Counted from the first letter of the stretch, positions 6,969-16,367 are shown. The stretch: DNA of 23,875 bases from Pseudomonadota bacterium (GCA_023423775.1 JAFAEZ010000163.1:1-23875), one strand, 5' to 3'. Translations and numbers: made by a program. Notes: a model not told the origin generated them from the letters alone.

Positions 6969-7859
6969 CTAATCGGCGGCGAGCGCGCCTGCAATGTGCC
7001 AGGCGCGCGCCCGATCGCGCAGGCTTTGCGGGAGCGCGTGGCTGCCGGGATAATGGTCCTCCCAGTCGCGGCCGTAAAGCAGGCCGATCGTGCGGGTCAG
7101 GCCGAAACCGGCGAGGGGAGGGGTGGCGATCCCGTCGGCGGCGAACGAGCGCGGCACGACGGTGATGCCGAGCCCCGCGCGGACCATGGCGACGGCGCGG
7201 TCGTCGTTGGGCGAGCGGAAGCTGAACGGTGGGCGGACGCCGCGTTCGGTGAAATGGCGGCTGGTGTCGGCCAGCGCCTCGCAGGCGCGGCGGGCGATCA
7301 TCGTCTCGCCAGCCACTTCCTCTGCCGCGACTTCAGCTGCGCCGGCGAGTCGGTGGCCGGTCGGCAAAGCCAGTCGGTAATCCTCCCGCCACAGAATCTC
7401 CGTCGCCCGCGTCTCGCCCGGGCGAAGCATGGTGAGAGCGAGATCGAGGCGACCGGCGGCGAGCGCACTGCTCAATTCCCGCTCGCCGCCTTCGGTCACC
7501 TCGACCGGCTCGGAACCGGAATAGGCCGCCAGCGTCTCTTCGAGGAAGCGGGTGGCGATCGTCGCCAGCACGCCCAGCCGAATGGCGCGGACCGGCGGAG
7601 CGAGGCCGGTGACACTCTGCTCGGCGAGGTGGAACTCGCGCTCGATCGTACGCGCATGGGCGAGCAGGCGGTTGCCGGCCTCGGTCAGCTGGACCCGGCG
7701 GTTGCTGCGCGCGAACAATTTGGCGCCGAGGCGCTTCTCGAGCTCGGCGATGCCGGCCGAAAGCGTCGGCTGGGCGACATTGATGTGGAGCGCGGCGCGT
7801 GTGAAATTGCCGGTGTCGACTACGGCGAGGAACTGACGCAGATGGGTGCGGCTGATCAT
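6969..7859 (-). CDS. LysR-family transcriptional regulator
   Basis: A 296-residue regulator. The N-terminal winged helix-turn-helix spans about residues 1-60 (HLRQFLAVVDTGNFTRAALHINVAQPTLSAGIAELEKRLG, typical LysR helix pattern), followed by a LysR substrate-binding domain (about 90-290). It is divergent from the ivd-mcc operon and directly upstream of the thiolase, so it is the likely regulator of both. A 17-base inverted repeat with T-N11-A spacing overlaps its own start codon, suggesting autoregulation. The inducer is unknown; a leucine-pathway acyl-CoA or organic acid would be a reasonable guess. Confidence 0.9.
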   Translation of the reverse strand: MISRTHLRQFLAVVDTGNFTRAALHINVAQPTLSAGIAELEKRLGAKLFARSNRRVQLTEAGNRLLAHARTIEREFHLAEQSVTGLAPPVRAIRLGVLATIATRFLEETLAAYSGSEPVEVTEGGERELSSALAAGRLDLALTMLRPGETRATEILWREDYRLALPTGHRLAGAAEVAAEEVAGETMIARRACEALADTSRHFTERGVRPPFSFRSPNDDRAVAMVRAGLGITVVPRSFAADGIATPPLAGFGLTRTIGLLYGRDWEDHYPGSHALPQSLRDRARAWHIAGALAAD

Positions 7860-7873
7860 AGGTAATCCCTATG
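7857..7873. promoter_or_regulatory. LysR-type operator candidate
   Basis: CATAGG-TAATC-CCTATG is a perfect inverted repeat that contains T-N11-A, the core pattern of LysR-type binding sites. It sits in the divergent lysR/ivd intergenic region and covers the lysR start codon. Binding here could repress lysR and position the regulator upstream of ivd. Confidence 0.55.
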
Positions 7874-7949
7874 ACAAATGTCGCGCTCTTTCAATTTTTC
7901 TGATGATCGGGGCTGCGCTATGAGCGCGGCAAACAATTCGGAGAGAGAC

Positions 7950-9104
7950 ATGGCCGCCGCACCCGCTTTCGACTTCGCGCTCGGCGAGATGGCCGAGACC
8001 ATCCGCGAGACGACCAGCCGCTTCGCCTCCGACCGCATCGCGCCGCTGGCCGCCAAGATCGACGAGGAAGACTGGTTTCCGCGCGAGCTGTGGCCGGAGA
8101 TGGGCGCGCTCGGCCTGCACGGCATCACCGTCGAGGAAGAGTTTGGCGGCCTCGGCCTCGGCTATCTCGAACATGTCGTGGCCCAGGAGGAAGTGGCACG
8201 GGCGTCGGCTTCGATCGGCCTCAGCTACGGCGCGCATTCGAACCTGTGCGTCAACCAGATCCGCCGCTGGGCCAATCCCGAGCAGAAGGCTAAATATCTG
8301 CCCAAGCTCATCTCAGGCGAGCATGTCGGCAGCCTCGCCATGTCGGAGGCTGGGGCCGGATCGGACGTCGTCTCGATGAAGCTCAAGGCCGACAAGGTCG
8401 ACGGCGGCTATCGCCTCAACGGCACCAAATTCTGGATCACCAACGCCCACTACGCCGACACTCTGGTCGTCTATGCCAAGACCGGCGACGGCTCGCGCGG
8501 CATCACCACCTTCATCATCGAGAAGGACATGGAGGGCTTCAGCCTCGGCCAGAAGCTCGACAAGATGGGCATGCGCGGCTCGCCCACCGGCGAGCTGGTG
8601 TTCAACGACTGCTTCGTGCCCGACGAGAATGTGATGGGGCCGGTCAACGGTGGCGTCGGCGTCCTGATGTCGGGGCTCGATTACGAGCGCACCGTGCTCG
8701 CCGGAATCCAGCTCGGGATCATGCAGGCCTGCCTGGACGTCGTCCTGCCGTACGTTCGCGAGCGCAAGCAGTTCGGCCAGGCGATCGGCACCTTCCAGCT
8801 GATGCAGGCCAAGGTGGCGGACATGTATGTCGCGCTCAATTCCGCCCGCGCCTATGTCTATGCCGTCGCCCGCGCCTGCGACGCGGGCAAGACCACCCGC
8901 TTCGACGCCGCCGGCGCGATCCTGCTGGCGTCGGAGAATGCGGTGAAGACTTCGCTCGAGGCAATCCAGGCGCTGGGCGGCGCGGGCTACACCAAGGACT
9001 GGCCGGTCGAGCGCTTCATGCGGGACGCCAAATTGCTCGATATCGGCGCCGGCACCAACGAGATCCGCCGCATGCTGATCGGCCGCGAATTGATCGGCGC
9101 ATGA
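7950..9104 (+). CDS. ivd: Isovaleryl-CoA dehydrogenase
   Basis: A 384-residue FAD-dependent acyl-CoA dehydrogenase that would oxidise isovaleryl-CoA to 3-methylcrotonyl-CoA and pass electrons to electron-transfer flavoprotein. The catalytic Glu is in SGLDYERTVLAG, placed as in isovaleryl-CoA dehydrogenases. Other family blocks are SEAGAGSDVVSMKLKA, RKQFGQAIGTFQLMQ, QALGGAGYTKDWPVERFMRD and GAGTNEIRRMLIGREL. I chose the ATG at 7950 because GGAGAGAGAC lies just before it; in-frame ATGs at 7878 and 7920 lack a ribosome site. It is the first gene of an operon with both methylcrotonyl-CoA carboxylase subunits, which strongly supports the substrate. Confidence 0.94.
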   Translation: MAAAPAFDFALGEMAETIRETTSRFASDRIAPLAAKIDEEDWFPRELWPEMGALGLHGITVEEEFGGLGLGYLEHVVAQEEVARASASIGLSYGAHSNLCVNQIRRWANPEQKAKYLPKLISGEHVGSLAMSEAGAGSDVVSMKLKADKVDGGYRLNGTKFWITNAHYADTLVVYAKTGDGSRGITTFIIEKDMEGFSLGQKLDKMGMRGSPTGELVFNDCFVPDENVMGPVNGGVGVLMSGLDYERTVLAGIQLGIMQACLDVVLPYVRERKQFGQAIGTFQLMQAKVADMYVALNSARAYVYAVARACDAGKTTRFDAAGAILLASENAVKTSLEAIQALGGAGYTKDWPVERFMRDAKLLDIGAGTNEIRRMLIGRELIGA

Positions 9105-9379
9105 GCAAGACCCTGCTCGAAATCATCGAATGGTACGCGGCCGGCAGCGCGGTGATCGCCGCTTTGGTCGTCGCGCTCGATCTCGGCCGGCGCGCCACCG
9201 GCTGGGCGATGGTGCTGTTCGTCACGTCGTCGATCAGCTTCATCGTCTATGGTCTGCTCGACGAGGAGGGCGCGTTGGCGACGCAGAATTTCATCCTGCT
9301 CGGTATCAATGCGGTCGGCGTGTACCGCTATCTGATCCGCAAGCGCCCGGCCGGTGCGCCTGAGGGGGCGAAGGCATGA
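9101..9379 (+). CDS. Small membrane protein, three predicted helices
   Basis: A 92-residue hydrophobic protein with membrane segments at about residues 13-28, 33-52 and 62-80, and a basic C-terminal tail (RYLIRKRPAG). The last segment (NFILLGINAVGVYRYL) resembles the repeats of small PnuC- or SWEET-like integral proteins, but this is only a resemblance. Its ATG overlaps the ivd stop as ATGA and its own stop overlaps the mccB start in the same way, so it is translated as part of the operon. A transport or membrane-scaffold role for leucine breakdown is possible but unproven. Confidence 0.72.
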   Translation: MSKTLLEIIEWYAAGSAVIAALVVALDLGRRATGWAMVLFVTSSISFIVYGLLDEEGALATQNFILLGINAVGVYRYLIRKRPAGAPEGAKA

Positions 9380-10971
9380 CGATCATCACTTCCAAGATCG
9401 ACGAGGGCTCCGAAAGCTTCCGTCGCTATGCCGCGCACAACCGCGCCCTGGTGCAGGAGCTGCATGAGCGCGTCGCGCAGGCGGCGCTCGGCGGGCCGGA
9501 AAAGCATCGCGAGCGCCATGTCAGCCGCGGCAAGTTGCTGCCGCGCGACCGGGTGGCGCATCTGCTCGATCCCGGCTCGCCCTTCCTCGAGATCGGCCAG
9601 CTCGCCGCCTGCGACATGTATAAGGGCGAGGCGCCGGGCGCAGGCGTGATCGCCGGCATCGGCCGCGTTTCAGGGCGCGAGACGATGGTGGTCGCCAACG
9701 ATCCCACCGTGAAGGGCGGCGCCTATTTCCCGATGACGGTGAAAAAGCATCTGCGCGCGCAGGAAATCGCGATGCAGAACCGGCTGCCCTGCGTCTATCT
9801 GGTCGACAGCGGCGGCGCCAATCTGCCGCACCAGGCCGAGGTCTTCCCCGACCGGGAGCATTTCGGCCGCATTTTCTACAACCAGGCGCAGATGAGCAGC
9901 ATGGGCATCGCCCAGATCGCCTGCGTGATGGGCAGTTGCACCGCCGGCGGCGCCTATGTGCCGGCGATGAGCGACGAGAGCGTGATCGTCCGCAACCAAG
10001 GCACGATCTTCCTGGCCGGTCCGCCTCTGGTGAAGGCCGCGACCGGCGAGGTGATCAGCGCCGAGGATCTGGGCGGGGGCGACCTCCATGCGCGCAAGTC
10101 GGGCGTGGTCGACCATCTCGCCGAAAATGACGCGCATGGACTGAGCATCGTCCGCGACATCGTCTCGCGGCTCAACGTCGTTAAGGCGCCGGATCTCGAC
10201 ATCGTCGAGCCGGTCGAGCCCAAGTTCGATCCGGAGGATCTCTACGGAATCATCCCCGACGACGTGCGGACGCCCTATGACGTGCGGGAGGTGATCGGCC
10301 GGATCGTCGACGGCTCGGACTTCCACGAGTTCAAGCCGCTCTACGGCACCACCCTGGTGTGCGGCTTCGCGCGCATCTGGGGCATGCCGGTGGCGATCCT
10401 CGCCAATAACGGCATCCTGTTCAGCGAGAGTGCCTTGAAGGGCGCGCATTTCATCGAGCTCGCCTGCCAGCGGCGCACGCCCCTGCTGTTCCTCCAGAAC
10501 ATCTCGGGCTTCATGGTCGGCGGCAAATATGAGGCCGAGGGGATCGCCAAGAACGGTGCCAAGCTGGTGACCGCGGTCGCGACCGCGCAGGTGCCCAAGG
10601 TGACGGTGCTGATCGGCGGCAGCTTCGGCGCCGGCAATTACGGCATGTGCGGGCGCGCTTACTCGCCCCGTTTCCTGTTCACCTGGCCCAATGCGCGGAT
10701 CAGCGTGATGGGCGGCGAGCAGGCGGCGAGCGTGCTCGCGACCGTGCACAAGGACGCCGACAGCTGGAGTCCGGAGGAAGCCGAGGCGTTCAAGGCGCCG
10801 ATCCGCCAGCGCTACGAGGACGAGGGCAACCCCTATCACGCCACCGCGCGGCTGTGGGATGACGGCATCATCGACCCGGCGCAGACCCGCGACGTGCTCG
10901 GCCTTGCGTTCAGCGTCACGCTCAACGCGCCGATCCCCGAGCGGGCCCAGTTCGGCTTGTTCAGGATGTAG
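9376..10971 (+). CDS. mccB: Methylcrotonyl-CoA carboxylase beta (carboxyltransferase) subunit
   Basis: A 531-residue carboxyltransferase subunit that transfers CO2 from carboxybiotin to 3-methylcrotonyl-CoA, giving 3-methylglutaconyl-CoA. Two crotonase-like halves are visible: GSCTAGGAYVPAMSDESVIV with GPPLVKAATGEVISAEDLGG in the first, and GGSFGAGNYGMCGRAYSPRF with MGGEQAASVL in the second. The GTIFLAGPPLVKAATGE pattern is typical of methylcrotonyl- rather than propionyl-CoA carboxylase. The length fits the family. Its start overlaps the previous stop (ATGA). It works with the biotin subunit encoded at 11398-13290. Confidence 0.95.
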   Translation: MTIITSKIDEGSESFRRYAAHNRALVQELHERVAQAALGGPEKHRERHVSRGKLLPRDRVAHLLDPGSPFLEIGQLAACDMYKGEAPGAGVIAGIGRVSGRETMVVANDPTVKGGAYFPMTVKKHLRAQEIAMQNRLPCVYLVDSGGANLPHQAEVFPDREHFGRIFYNQAQMSSMGIAQIACVMGSCTAGGAYVPAMSDESVIVRNQGTIFLAGPPLVKAATGEVISAEDLGGGDLHARKSGVVDHLAENDAHGLSIVRDIVSRLNVVKAPDLDIVEPVEPKFDPEDLYGIIPDDVRTPYDVREVIGRIVDGSDFHEFKPLYGTTLVCGFARIWGMPVAILANNGILFSESALKGAHFIELACQRRTPLLFLQNISGFMVGGKYEAEGIAKNGAKLVTAVATAQVPKVTVLIGGSFGAGNYGMCGRAYSPRFLFTWPNARISVMGGEQAASVLATVHKDADSWSPEEAEAFKAPIRQRYEDEGNPYHATARLWDDGIIDPAQTRDVLGLAFSVTLNAPIPERAQFGLFRM

Positions 10972-10978
10972 CGAGGGG

Positions 10979-11397
10979 ATGCGCAAGAAGCTCCTGCAAG
11001 GCCTTGAAGCCTCAGCCGAGCTGGTGGACGCGGGCGTTGGCTATCTAACGCTGCAAGACGAAGCTGCTATCGACAGGGCGGAGAAGGAATTGGCGTCGTT
11101 CTGCGCCGGTGTGGCTGCCGAGTGTCTCCGGCGCCACCCGGAGCCCTTATTGGCAAAGCAGGCGGTGCGCGCTGCGATACGAGAGAGCATGGCAGCCGCA
11201 GGACATCATTATGAACCTGCCGCGATCGATCAATTCGCGCAGATGCTTGACGCGGCGATCGACGACCAAGCGGACCGAAGCGAATGGCGTCGCACGCTCA
11301 CGCGGCGGGCTTCCCATATCCCGTTTCGGGTCAAGGGACTGGTCGTTGTCGGGTTCGGCGTTCTGATCAATTTCTGGCTAGGCAAGGTTATATTCCC

Positions 11398-11401
<4 letters not shown>
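10979..11401 (+). CDS. Uncharacterised protein with a C-terminal membrane anchor
   Basis: A 140-residue protein of no family I recognise. Residues 1-115 are mostly helical and charged (for example LQDEAAIDRAEKELASFC and YEPAAIDQFAQMLDAAIDDQ). The C-terminus has one hydrophobic segment, VKGLVVVGFGVLINFWLG, ending in KVIFP, so it looks like a tail-anchored inner-membrane protein. The ATG at 10979 is directly preceded by GAGGGG, unusually close. The stop overlaps the GTG start of mccA. Codon usage is visibly less GC-biased than in the flanking carboxylase genes, which suggests a later insertion between mccB and mccA. Confidence 0.65.
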
Positions 11402-13290
<1,889 letters not shown>

Positions 13291-13314
13291 TGCAGGGCTA
13301 CAGTGGAGCATGTT

Positions 13315-13402
13315 CCGTTCGGCCTGAGCCTGTCGAAGGCCACTCCTTCCTTTCAACCAGCCAAGGGCGAGGGCAGGGCTTCGACAGGCTCAGCCCGAAC
13401 GG
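13315..13402. repeat. Sphingomonad-type inverted repeat pair
   Basis: Arm one (13315-13338) and arm two (13379-13402) are reverse complements over 24 bases with one mismatch, separated by 40 bases. The arm contains CTTCGACAGGCTCAG, the hallmark of an abundant palindromic repeat in sphingomonad genomes. It interrupts the operon between mccA and the MaoC gene and could fold into a large RNA hairpin. When translated in the downstream frame it gives the misleading peptide FGLSLSK, which has often been added to gene starts. Confidence 0.8.
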
Positions 13403-13434
13403 TGTTTCGGCTATCGTGCCGGGGAGGGTCTGAG

Positions 13435-13887
13435 ATGCCCGGCCGCTATTTCGACGAGTGGACGATCGGCGACCGGCTGGCGCACCAGCCGCACCGCACC
13501 GTCACTGAGACCGACAACCTGCTGATCTCGACGCTGACCCACAATCCGCAGCCGCTCCACCTCGACGCCGAATATGCGGCGGCGACCGAGTTCGGCCGGA
13601 TCGTCGTCAACGGCACCTTCACCTTCGCTCTGATGATCGGTCTCTCGGTCGGCGACACCACGCTCGGCACGCTCGTCGCCAATCTCGGCTACGACAAGGT
13701 GCGCATGCCCAAGCCGGTCTTCATCGGCGACACGTTGCGCGCCGAGACCGAAGTGATTGCCCTCAAGGATTCCAACTCGCGCCCCGACGCCGGGATCGTC
13801 ACCTTCGAGCACCGCATGCTCAACCAGCGCGGCGAGACCGTGTGCGTGTGCGAGCGCACCGCCTTGATGCAGCGGCGGCCGGCATGA
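13435..13887 (+). CDS. MaoC-family acyl-CoA hydratase
   Basis: A 150-residue single hot-dog-fold hydratase. The family block NPQPLHLDAEYAAATEFG is clear, followed by VNGTFTFALMIGLSVGDTT and FIGDTLRAETEV. In classical R-hydratases the block begins Gly-Asp-x-Asn-Pro; here Leu-Thr-His precedes Asn-Pro, so the usual catalytic Asp is absent, as I recall for the mesaconyl/itaconyl-type branch. Start: ATG at 13435 after GGGGAGGGTCTGAG. The longer open frame from 13303 only translates the inverted repeat. It is coupled to a CitE-like lyase by an ATGA overlap, which suggests hydration of an unsaturated acyl-CoA followed by cleavage. In this operon that substrate could be methylglutaconyl-CoA; mesaconyl- or itaconyl-CoA are alternatives. 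Confidence 0.88.
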   Translation: MPGRYFDEWTIGDRLAHQPHRTVTETDNLLISTLTHNPQPLHLDAEYAAATEFGRIVVNGTFTFALMIGLSVGDTTLGTLVANLGYDKVRMPKPVFIGDTLRAETEVIALKDSNSRPDAGIVTFEHRMLNQRGETVCVCERTALMQRRPA

Positions 13888-14723
13888 GGTTGCGTTCGCT
13901 CTTGTTCGTGCCGGGGGACCGGCCCGACCGGATGGAGAAGGCGCTCGGCTGCGGCGCCGACGCGCTGATTCTCGATCTCGAGGACGCGGTCGCGCCGGCG
14001 GCCAAGCCCGAGGCGCGGCGCGCCGTCGCCGCCTTCGTCGAAGCGCACCCGACCGCGAGCCTGTGGGTGCGGATCAATCCGCTCGACGGCCCCGAGGCGG
14101 ACAAGGATCTGCAGGCGGTCCTCGGCGCGCGACCGGACGGCATCGTCCTGCCGAAGGCCGAAGGCGGCGCCTCGGTGACCGACCTTGCCCATCGCCTGAC
14201 GCAGCGCGGCAATGCAACCGCGAAGATCCTCGCCATCGCCACCGAGACTCCGGCGGCGATGTTCCAGCTCGGCACCTATGGTGGCGTGAAAAGGTTGGCC
14301 GGGCTCACCTGGGGCGCGGAGGATCTGCCGGCGGCGATCGGCGCGGCGACGTCGCGCGAGGAGGACGGGCGCTACACCGCCCCCTACGAGCTGGCGCGTT
14401 CGCTCTGCCTGTTCGGGGCCGCGGCGGCGGGCGTGGCGCCGATCGAGACGGTTTACCCCGCCTTTCGCGATCTCGCGGGGCTCGCCGCTTATGCCGCGCG
14501 GGCGCGCCGCGACGGCTTTACCGGCATGATGGCGATCCACCCCGACCAGGTGGCGGTGATCAACGCCGCCTTCACGCCGTCCGAGGCCGAGATCGCCCAT
14601 GCCCGCGCCGTGGTCGCGGCCTTCGACGCCCATCCCGGTGCCGGAGCGCTGTCGCTCGACGGGAAGATGATAGACCGGCCGCACCTCGTCCAGGCCCAGC
14701 GCGTATTGGCGGCGCTGGGCTGA
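13884..14723 (+). CDS. CitE-like CoA-ester lyase (HpcH/HpaI family)
   Basis: A 279-residue TIM-barrel lyase of the citrate lyase beta-subunit-like group. It begins RSLLFVPGDRPDRMEKAL and has LDLEDAV, VRINPL, the metal-binding Glu in ATETPAAM and Asp in GAEDLPAAIG, and GMMAIHPDQV. Members cleave malyl-, methylmalyl- or citramalyl-CoA into acetyl-CoA (or propionyl-CoA) and a 2-oxo acid, with Mg2+. The ATG at 13884 overlaps the MaoC stop; the frame open to 13842 is spurious. There is no citrate lyase alpha or gamma gene, so it is not part of citrate lyase. Given the operon, cleavage of a hydrated leucine-pathway intermediate is possible but not shown. Confidence 0.87.
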   Translation: MRLRSLLFVPGDRPDRMEKALGCGADALILDLEDAVAPAAKPEARRAVAAFVEAHPTASLWVRINPLDGPEADKDLQAVLGARPDGIVLPKAEGGASVTDLAHRLTQRGNATAKILAIATETPAAMFQLGTYGGVKRLAGLTWGAEDLPAAIGAATSREEDGRYTAPYELARSLCLFGAAAAGVAPIETVYPAFRDLAGLAAYAARARRDGFTGMMAIHPDQVAVINAAFTPSEAEIAHARAVVAAFDAHPGAGALSLDGKMIDRPHLVQAQRVLAALG

Positions 14724-14733
14724 GGCAACCGAC

Positions 14734-14748
14734 CGGCGACAATCGCCG
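14734..14748 (+). terminator. Weak hairpin after the catabolic operon
   Basis: CGGCGA and TCGCCG form a six-pair stem around CAA, eleven bases after the lyase stop. The tail (TTGGGATG) is not T-rich, so termination would be weak or factor-assisted. Confidence 0.3.
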
Positions 14749-14782
14749 TTGGGATGCTATATTGGTCTCTAGGGGATATTCG

Positions 14783-15250
14783 ATGCGTAGCTTCTTGTCC
14801 TGTATCGCCATGATGACGCTCGCCGGCTGCGGCGGCGGGACCGAGGTCGATCGCCACAACAGCAACGAGAGTGCCGAGGTCGCGCCCGCACAGCCGGCTG
14901 CGGTCGGCGCGGCGACGTCCGCGGCGGAAGGCGAGGCTTTGGCCCAAGACCAGGAGAAAGCGGCCGCGCCGTTGATCTGGACCGGGCGCTTTGCGGCCAC
15001 GCCGCAGCTCTGCAAGGGCGGGGTCTGGGATATCGGCCGGGAGTCGATCACCACGGCAGGCGAAACCAGCTGCTCGGTCAATGCGGTGGCGGACGAAGGC
15101 GACAAGGTCGTCCTGACCCTGGCCTGCAGCGCCGAGGGCATGGACAGCCAGGAGCATTGGACGCTGACCCGCAACGGCGCCGACGGCATGAGGGTGTCGC
15201 GCGCTATCGGCACGGAGACGATCGACGTCGATCTCATCCGCTGCGAGTGA
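14783..15250 (+). CDS. Small secreted lipoprotein of unknown function
   Basis: A 155-residue protein with a lipoprotein signal: Arg at position 2, a short hydrophobic stretch and the lipobox LAGC, with Cys about residue 16. It is therefore likely lipid-anchored in the cell envelope. An Ala/Glu-rich linker (about residues 25-60) precedes a compact domain with two further Cys (PQLCKGGVWDIG, ETSCSVNAV) and two more at ACSAEG and the C-terminal RCE, which may form disulfides. I do not recognise the domain. The ATG at 14783 follows AGGGGA; TATATT at 14758-14763 could be a -10 element. Confidence 0.72.
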   Translation: MRSFLSCIAMMTLAGCGGGTEVDRHNSNESAEVAPAQPAAVGAATSAAEGEALAQDQEKAAAPLIWTGRFAATPQLCKGGVWDIGRESITTAGETSCSVNAVADEGDKVVLTLACSAEGMDSQEHWTLTRNGADGMRVSRAIGTETIDVDLIRCE

Positions 15251-15260
15251 CGGCCTCGGC

Positions 15261-16004
15261 CTGCCCGGCTGGGTTTGGGTCGGCTCGAGCTTCCTGATCG
15301 GCCTCGTCATCGGCAGCTTCCTCGCCGTCATAATGCTGCGCTGGCCCAGCGGCCGGTCGGCTTTGCGCGGCCGCTCGCAATGCGACCGCTGCGGTGCCGC
15401 GCTGCGCGCCCGCGAGATGGTGCCGATCCTCTCCTACGTGCTGGCGCGCGGGCGATGCCGCCGCTGCGGCGCGCCGATCGACCGGCGCCATCTCGCAATC
15501 GAGGTCGGCGGCGCGTTGGTCGGACTGACCGCGATCGTGGCCCATCCGATGCCGCTCGCCCTGGTCAGCGCGGTATTGGGCTGGTGGCTATTTCTGATGG
15601 CGGCGCTCGACCTTGAATCGCACTGGCTGCCCGACCGGCTGACCCTGCCGTTGGCAGGCACCGGGCTCGCGGTCGGCTGGATCGGCATCGGGCCGGCCTT
15701 CGGCGACCGGCTCGCCGGTGCCGCGGCGGGTTTCCTGGTGCTGGAGATCGTCGCGATGGCCTATGCCGCGTGGCGCGGGCGACAGGGACTCGGCGGCGGC
15801 GACCCGAAATTGCTGGCTGCGATCGGAGCCTGGCTCGGCTGGCGGCAATTGCCGTTCGTTCTGGTCGGCGCCGGTCTGCTCGGTCTCGCCGCGATCCTGA
15901 TGATGCGGATGCGCGGTCGCGCTGTAGCAGCAACCGACAAATTGCCGTCGGGGACGCTGATGGCGCTTGCTGCCTGGCCGATTTGGCTTCTGATCGCGCG
16001 CTGA
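15261..16004 (+). CDS. Prepilin peptidase (A24 family), start codon uncertain
   Basis: An inner-membrane aspartic protease that cleaves and usually N-methylates type IV prepilins or type II secretion pseudopilins. Visible features are the first membrane segment with GLVIGSFLAVIMLRW, two zinc-type Cys pairs (CDRCG, CRRCG), the first catalytic Asp in ALDLESHWLPDRLT, and the second in GLGGGDPKLLAAIG. The first ATG (15333) falls inside the conserved GSF segment, and no ATG, GTG or TTG exists in frame between the stop at 15189-15191 and 15333. I propose the CTG at 15261, which gives a complete first helix beginning PGWVWVGSSF. It starts just after the lipoprotein stop. No pilin genes are near. Confidence 0.8.
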   Translation: MPGWVWVGSSFLIGLVIGSFLAVIMLRWPSGRSALRGRSQCDRCGAALRAREMVPILSYVLARGRCRRCGAPIDRRHLAIEVGGALVGLTAIVAHPMPLALVSAVLGWWLFLMAALDLESHWLPDRLTLPLAGTGLAVGWIGIGPAFGDRLAGAAAGFLVLEIVAMAYAAWRGRQGLGGGDPKLLAAIGAWLGWRQLPFVLVGAGLLGLAAILMMRMRGRAVAATDKLPSGTLMALAAWPIWLLIAR

Positions 16005-16154
16005 CGCCAATCATGTTCAGCGTGCGTGCAGCAACGGCGCTGTAACGAGAAGCTCCGGGCGGCGCTGTTCCCTAGAGGCGTCGCCCAACCTTTTCTTGGG
16101 CTCTTACGAGCGCGACTGTCGCCACTCTACCGGCGTCTGGAGCCGGACGAGAAA

Positions 16155-16175
16155 AAGCCCGCCAGTGGCGGGCTT
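16155..16175 (-). terminator. Intrinsic terminator of the 26-codon gene
   Basis: AAGCCCGCC and GGCGGGCTT form a nine-pair perfect stem with a three-base loop. On the minus strand it is followed by a run of Ts (complement of AAAAA at 16152-16156). It begins five bases after the stop of the small peptide gene. Confidence 0.85.
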
Positions 16176-16180
16176 AATCC

Positions 16181-16261
16181 TCACATTCCGACGATGATGC
16201 CGGTGACGTAGAAGAGGCCAACGGTAACGCCGGGCACGGCGTTCATGAAACGCGTAAGCAT
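16181..16261 (-). CDS. 26-residue hydrophobic peptide
   Basis: A tiny gene encoding 26 residues. It begins MLTRFMNAVPG, then has a hydrophobic stretch ending GLFYVTGIIVGM, enough for one short membrane helix with an Arg near the N-terminus. Evidence that it is real: AAGGGAGAAAG lies just upstream of the ATG at 16261, a consensus sigma-70 promoter (TTGACA, 17 bases, TATGTT) starts the transcript about 17 bases before it, and a strong intrinsic terminator follows the stop within six bases. The unit is a complete monocistronic gene of about 130 bases. Such peptides include type I toxins and small regulators of membrane complexes; I do not recognise a family. It could alternatively be a small RNA with an incidental frame. 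Confidence 0.65.
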   Translation of the reverse strand: MLTRFMNAVPGVTVGLFYVTGIIVGM

Positions 16262-16284
16262 GACTTTCTCCCTTGCTGCAATGC

Positions 16285-16313
16285 AACATAGGTTGGGCTG
16301 CGCCCTTTGTCAA
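16285..16313 (-). promoter_or_regulatory. Sigma-70 promoter of the 26-codon gene
   Basis: On the minus strand TTGACA (16308-16313) is followed after exactly 17 bases by TATGTT (16285-16290). This is a perfect -35 box and a near-consensus -10 box. The expected transcript start is near 16278. Confidence 0.75.
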
Positions 16314-16367
16314 CTGATCTGGTAGAGTATACGATATTCCTTTTCCGCAGAAATTGCGCAAAGGGCC

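Noticed and set aside
13303..13434. N-terminal extension of the MaoC hydratase
   Set aside because: It translates the sphingomonad inverted repeat; the family homology and the ribosome site place the start at 13435.
16005..16150. RNA gene or extra frame after the prepilin peptidase
   Set aside because: No tRNA-like fold, conserved motif or convincing ribosome site; I see nothing definite there.
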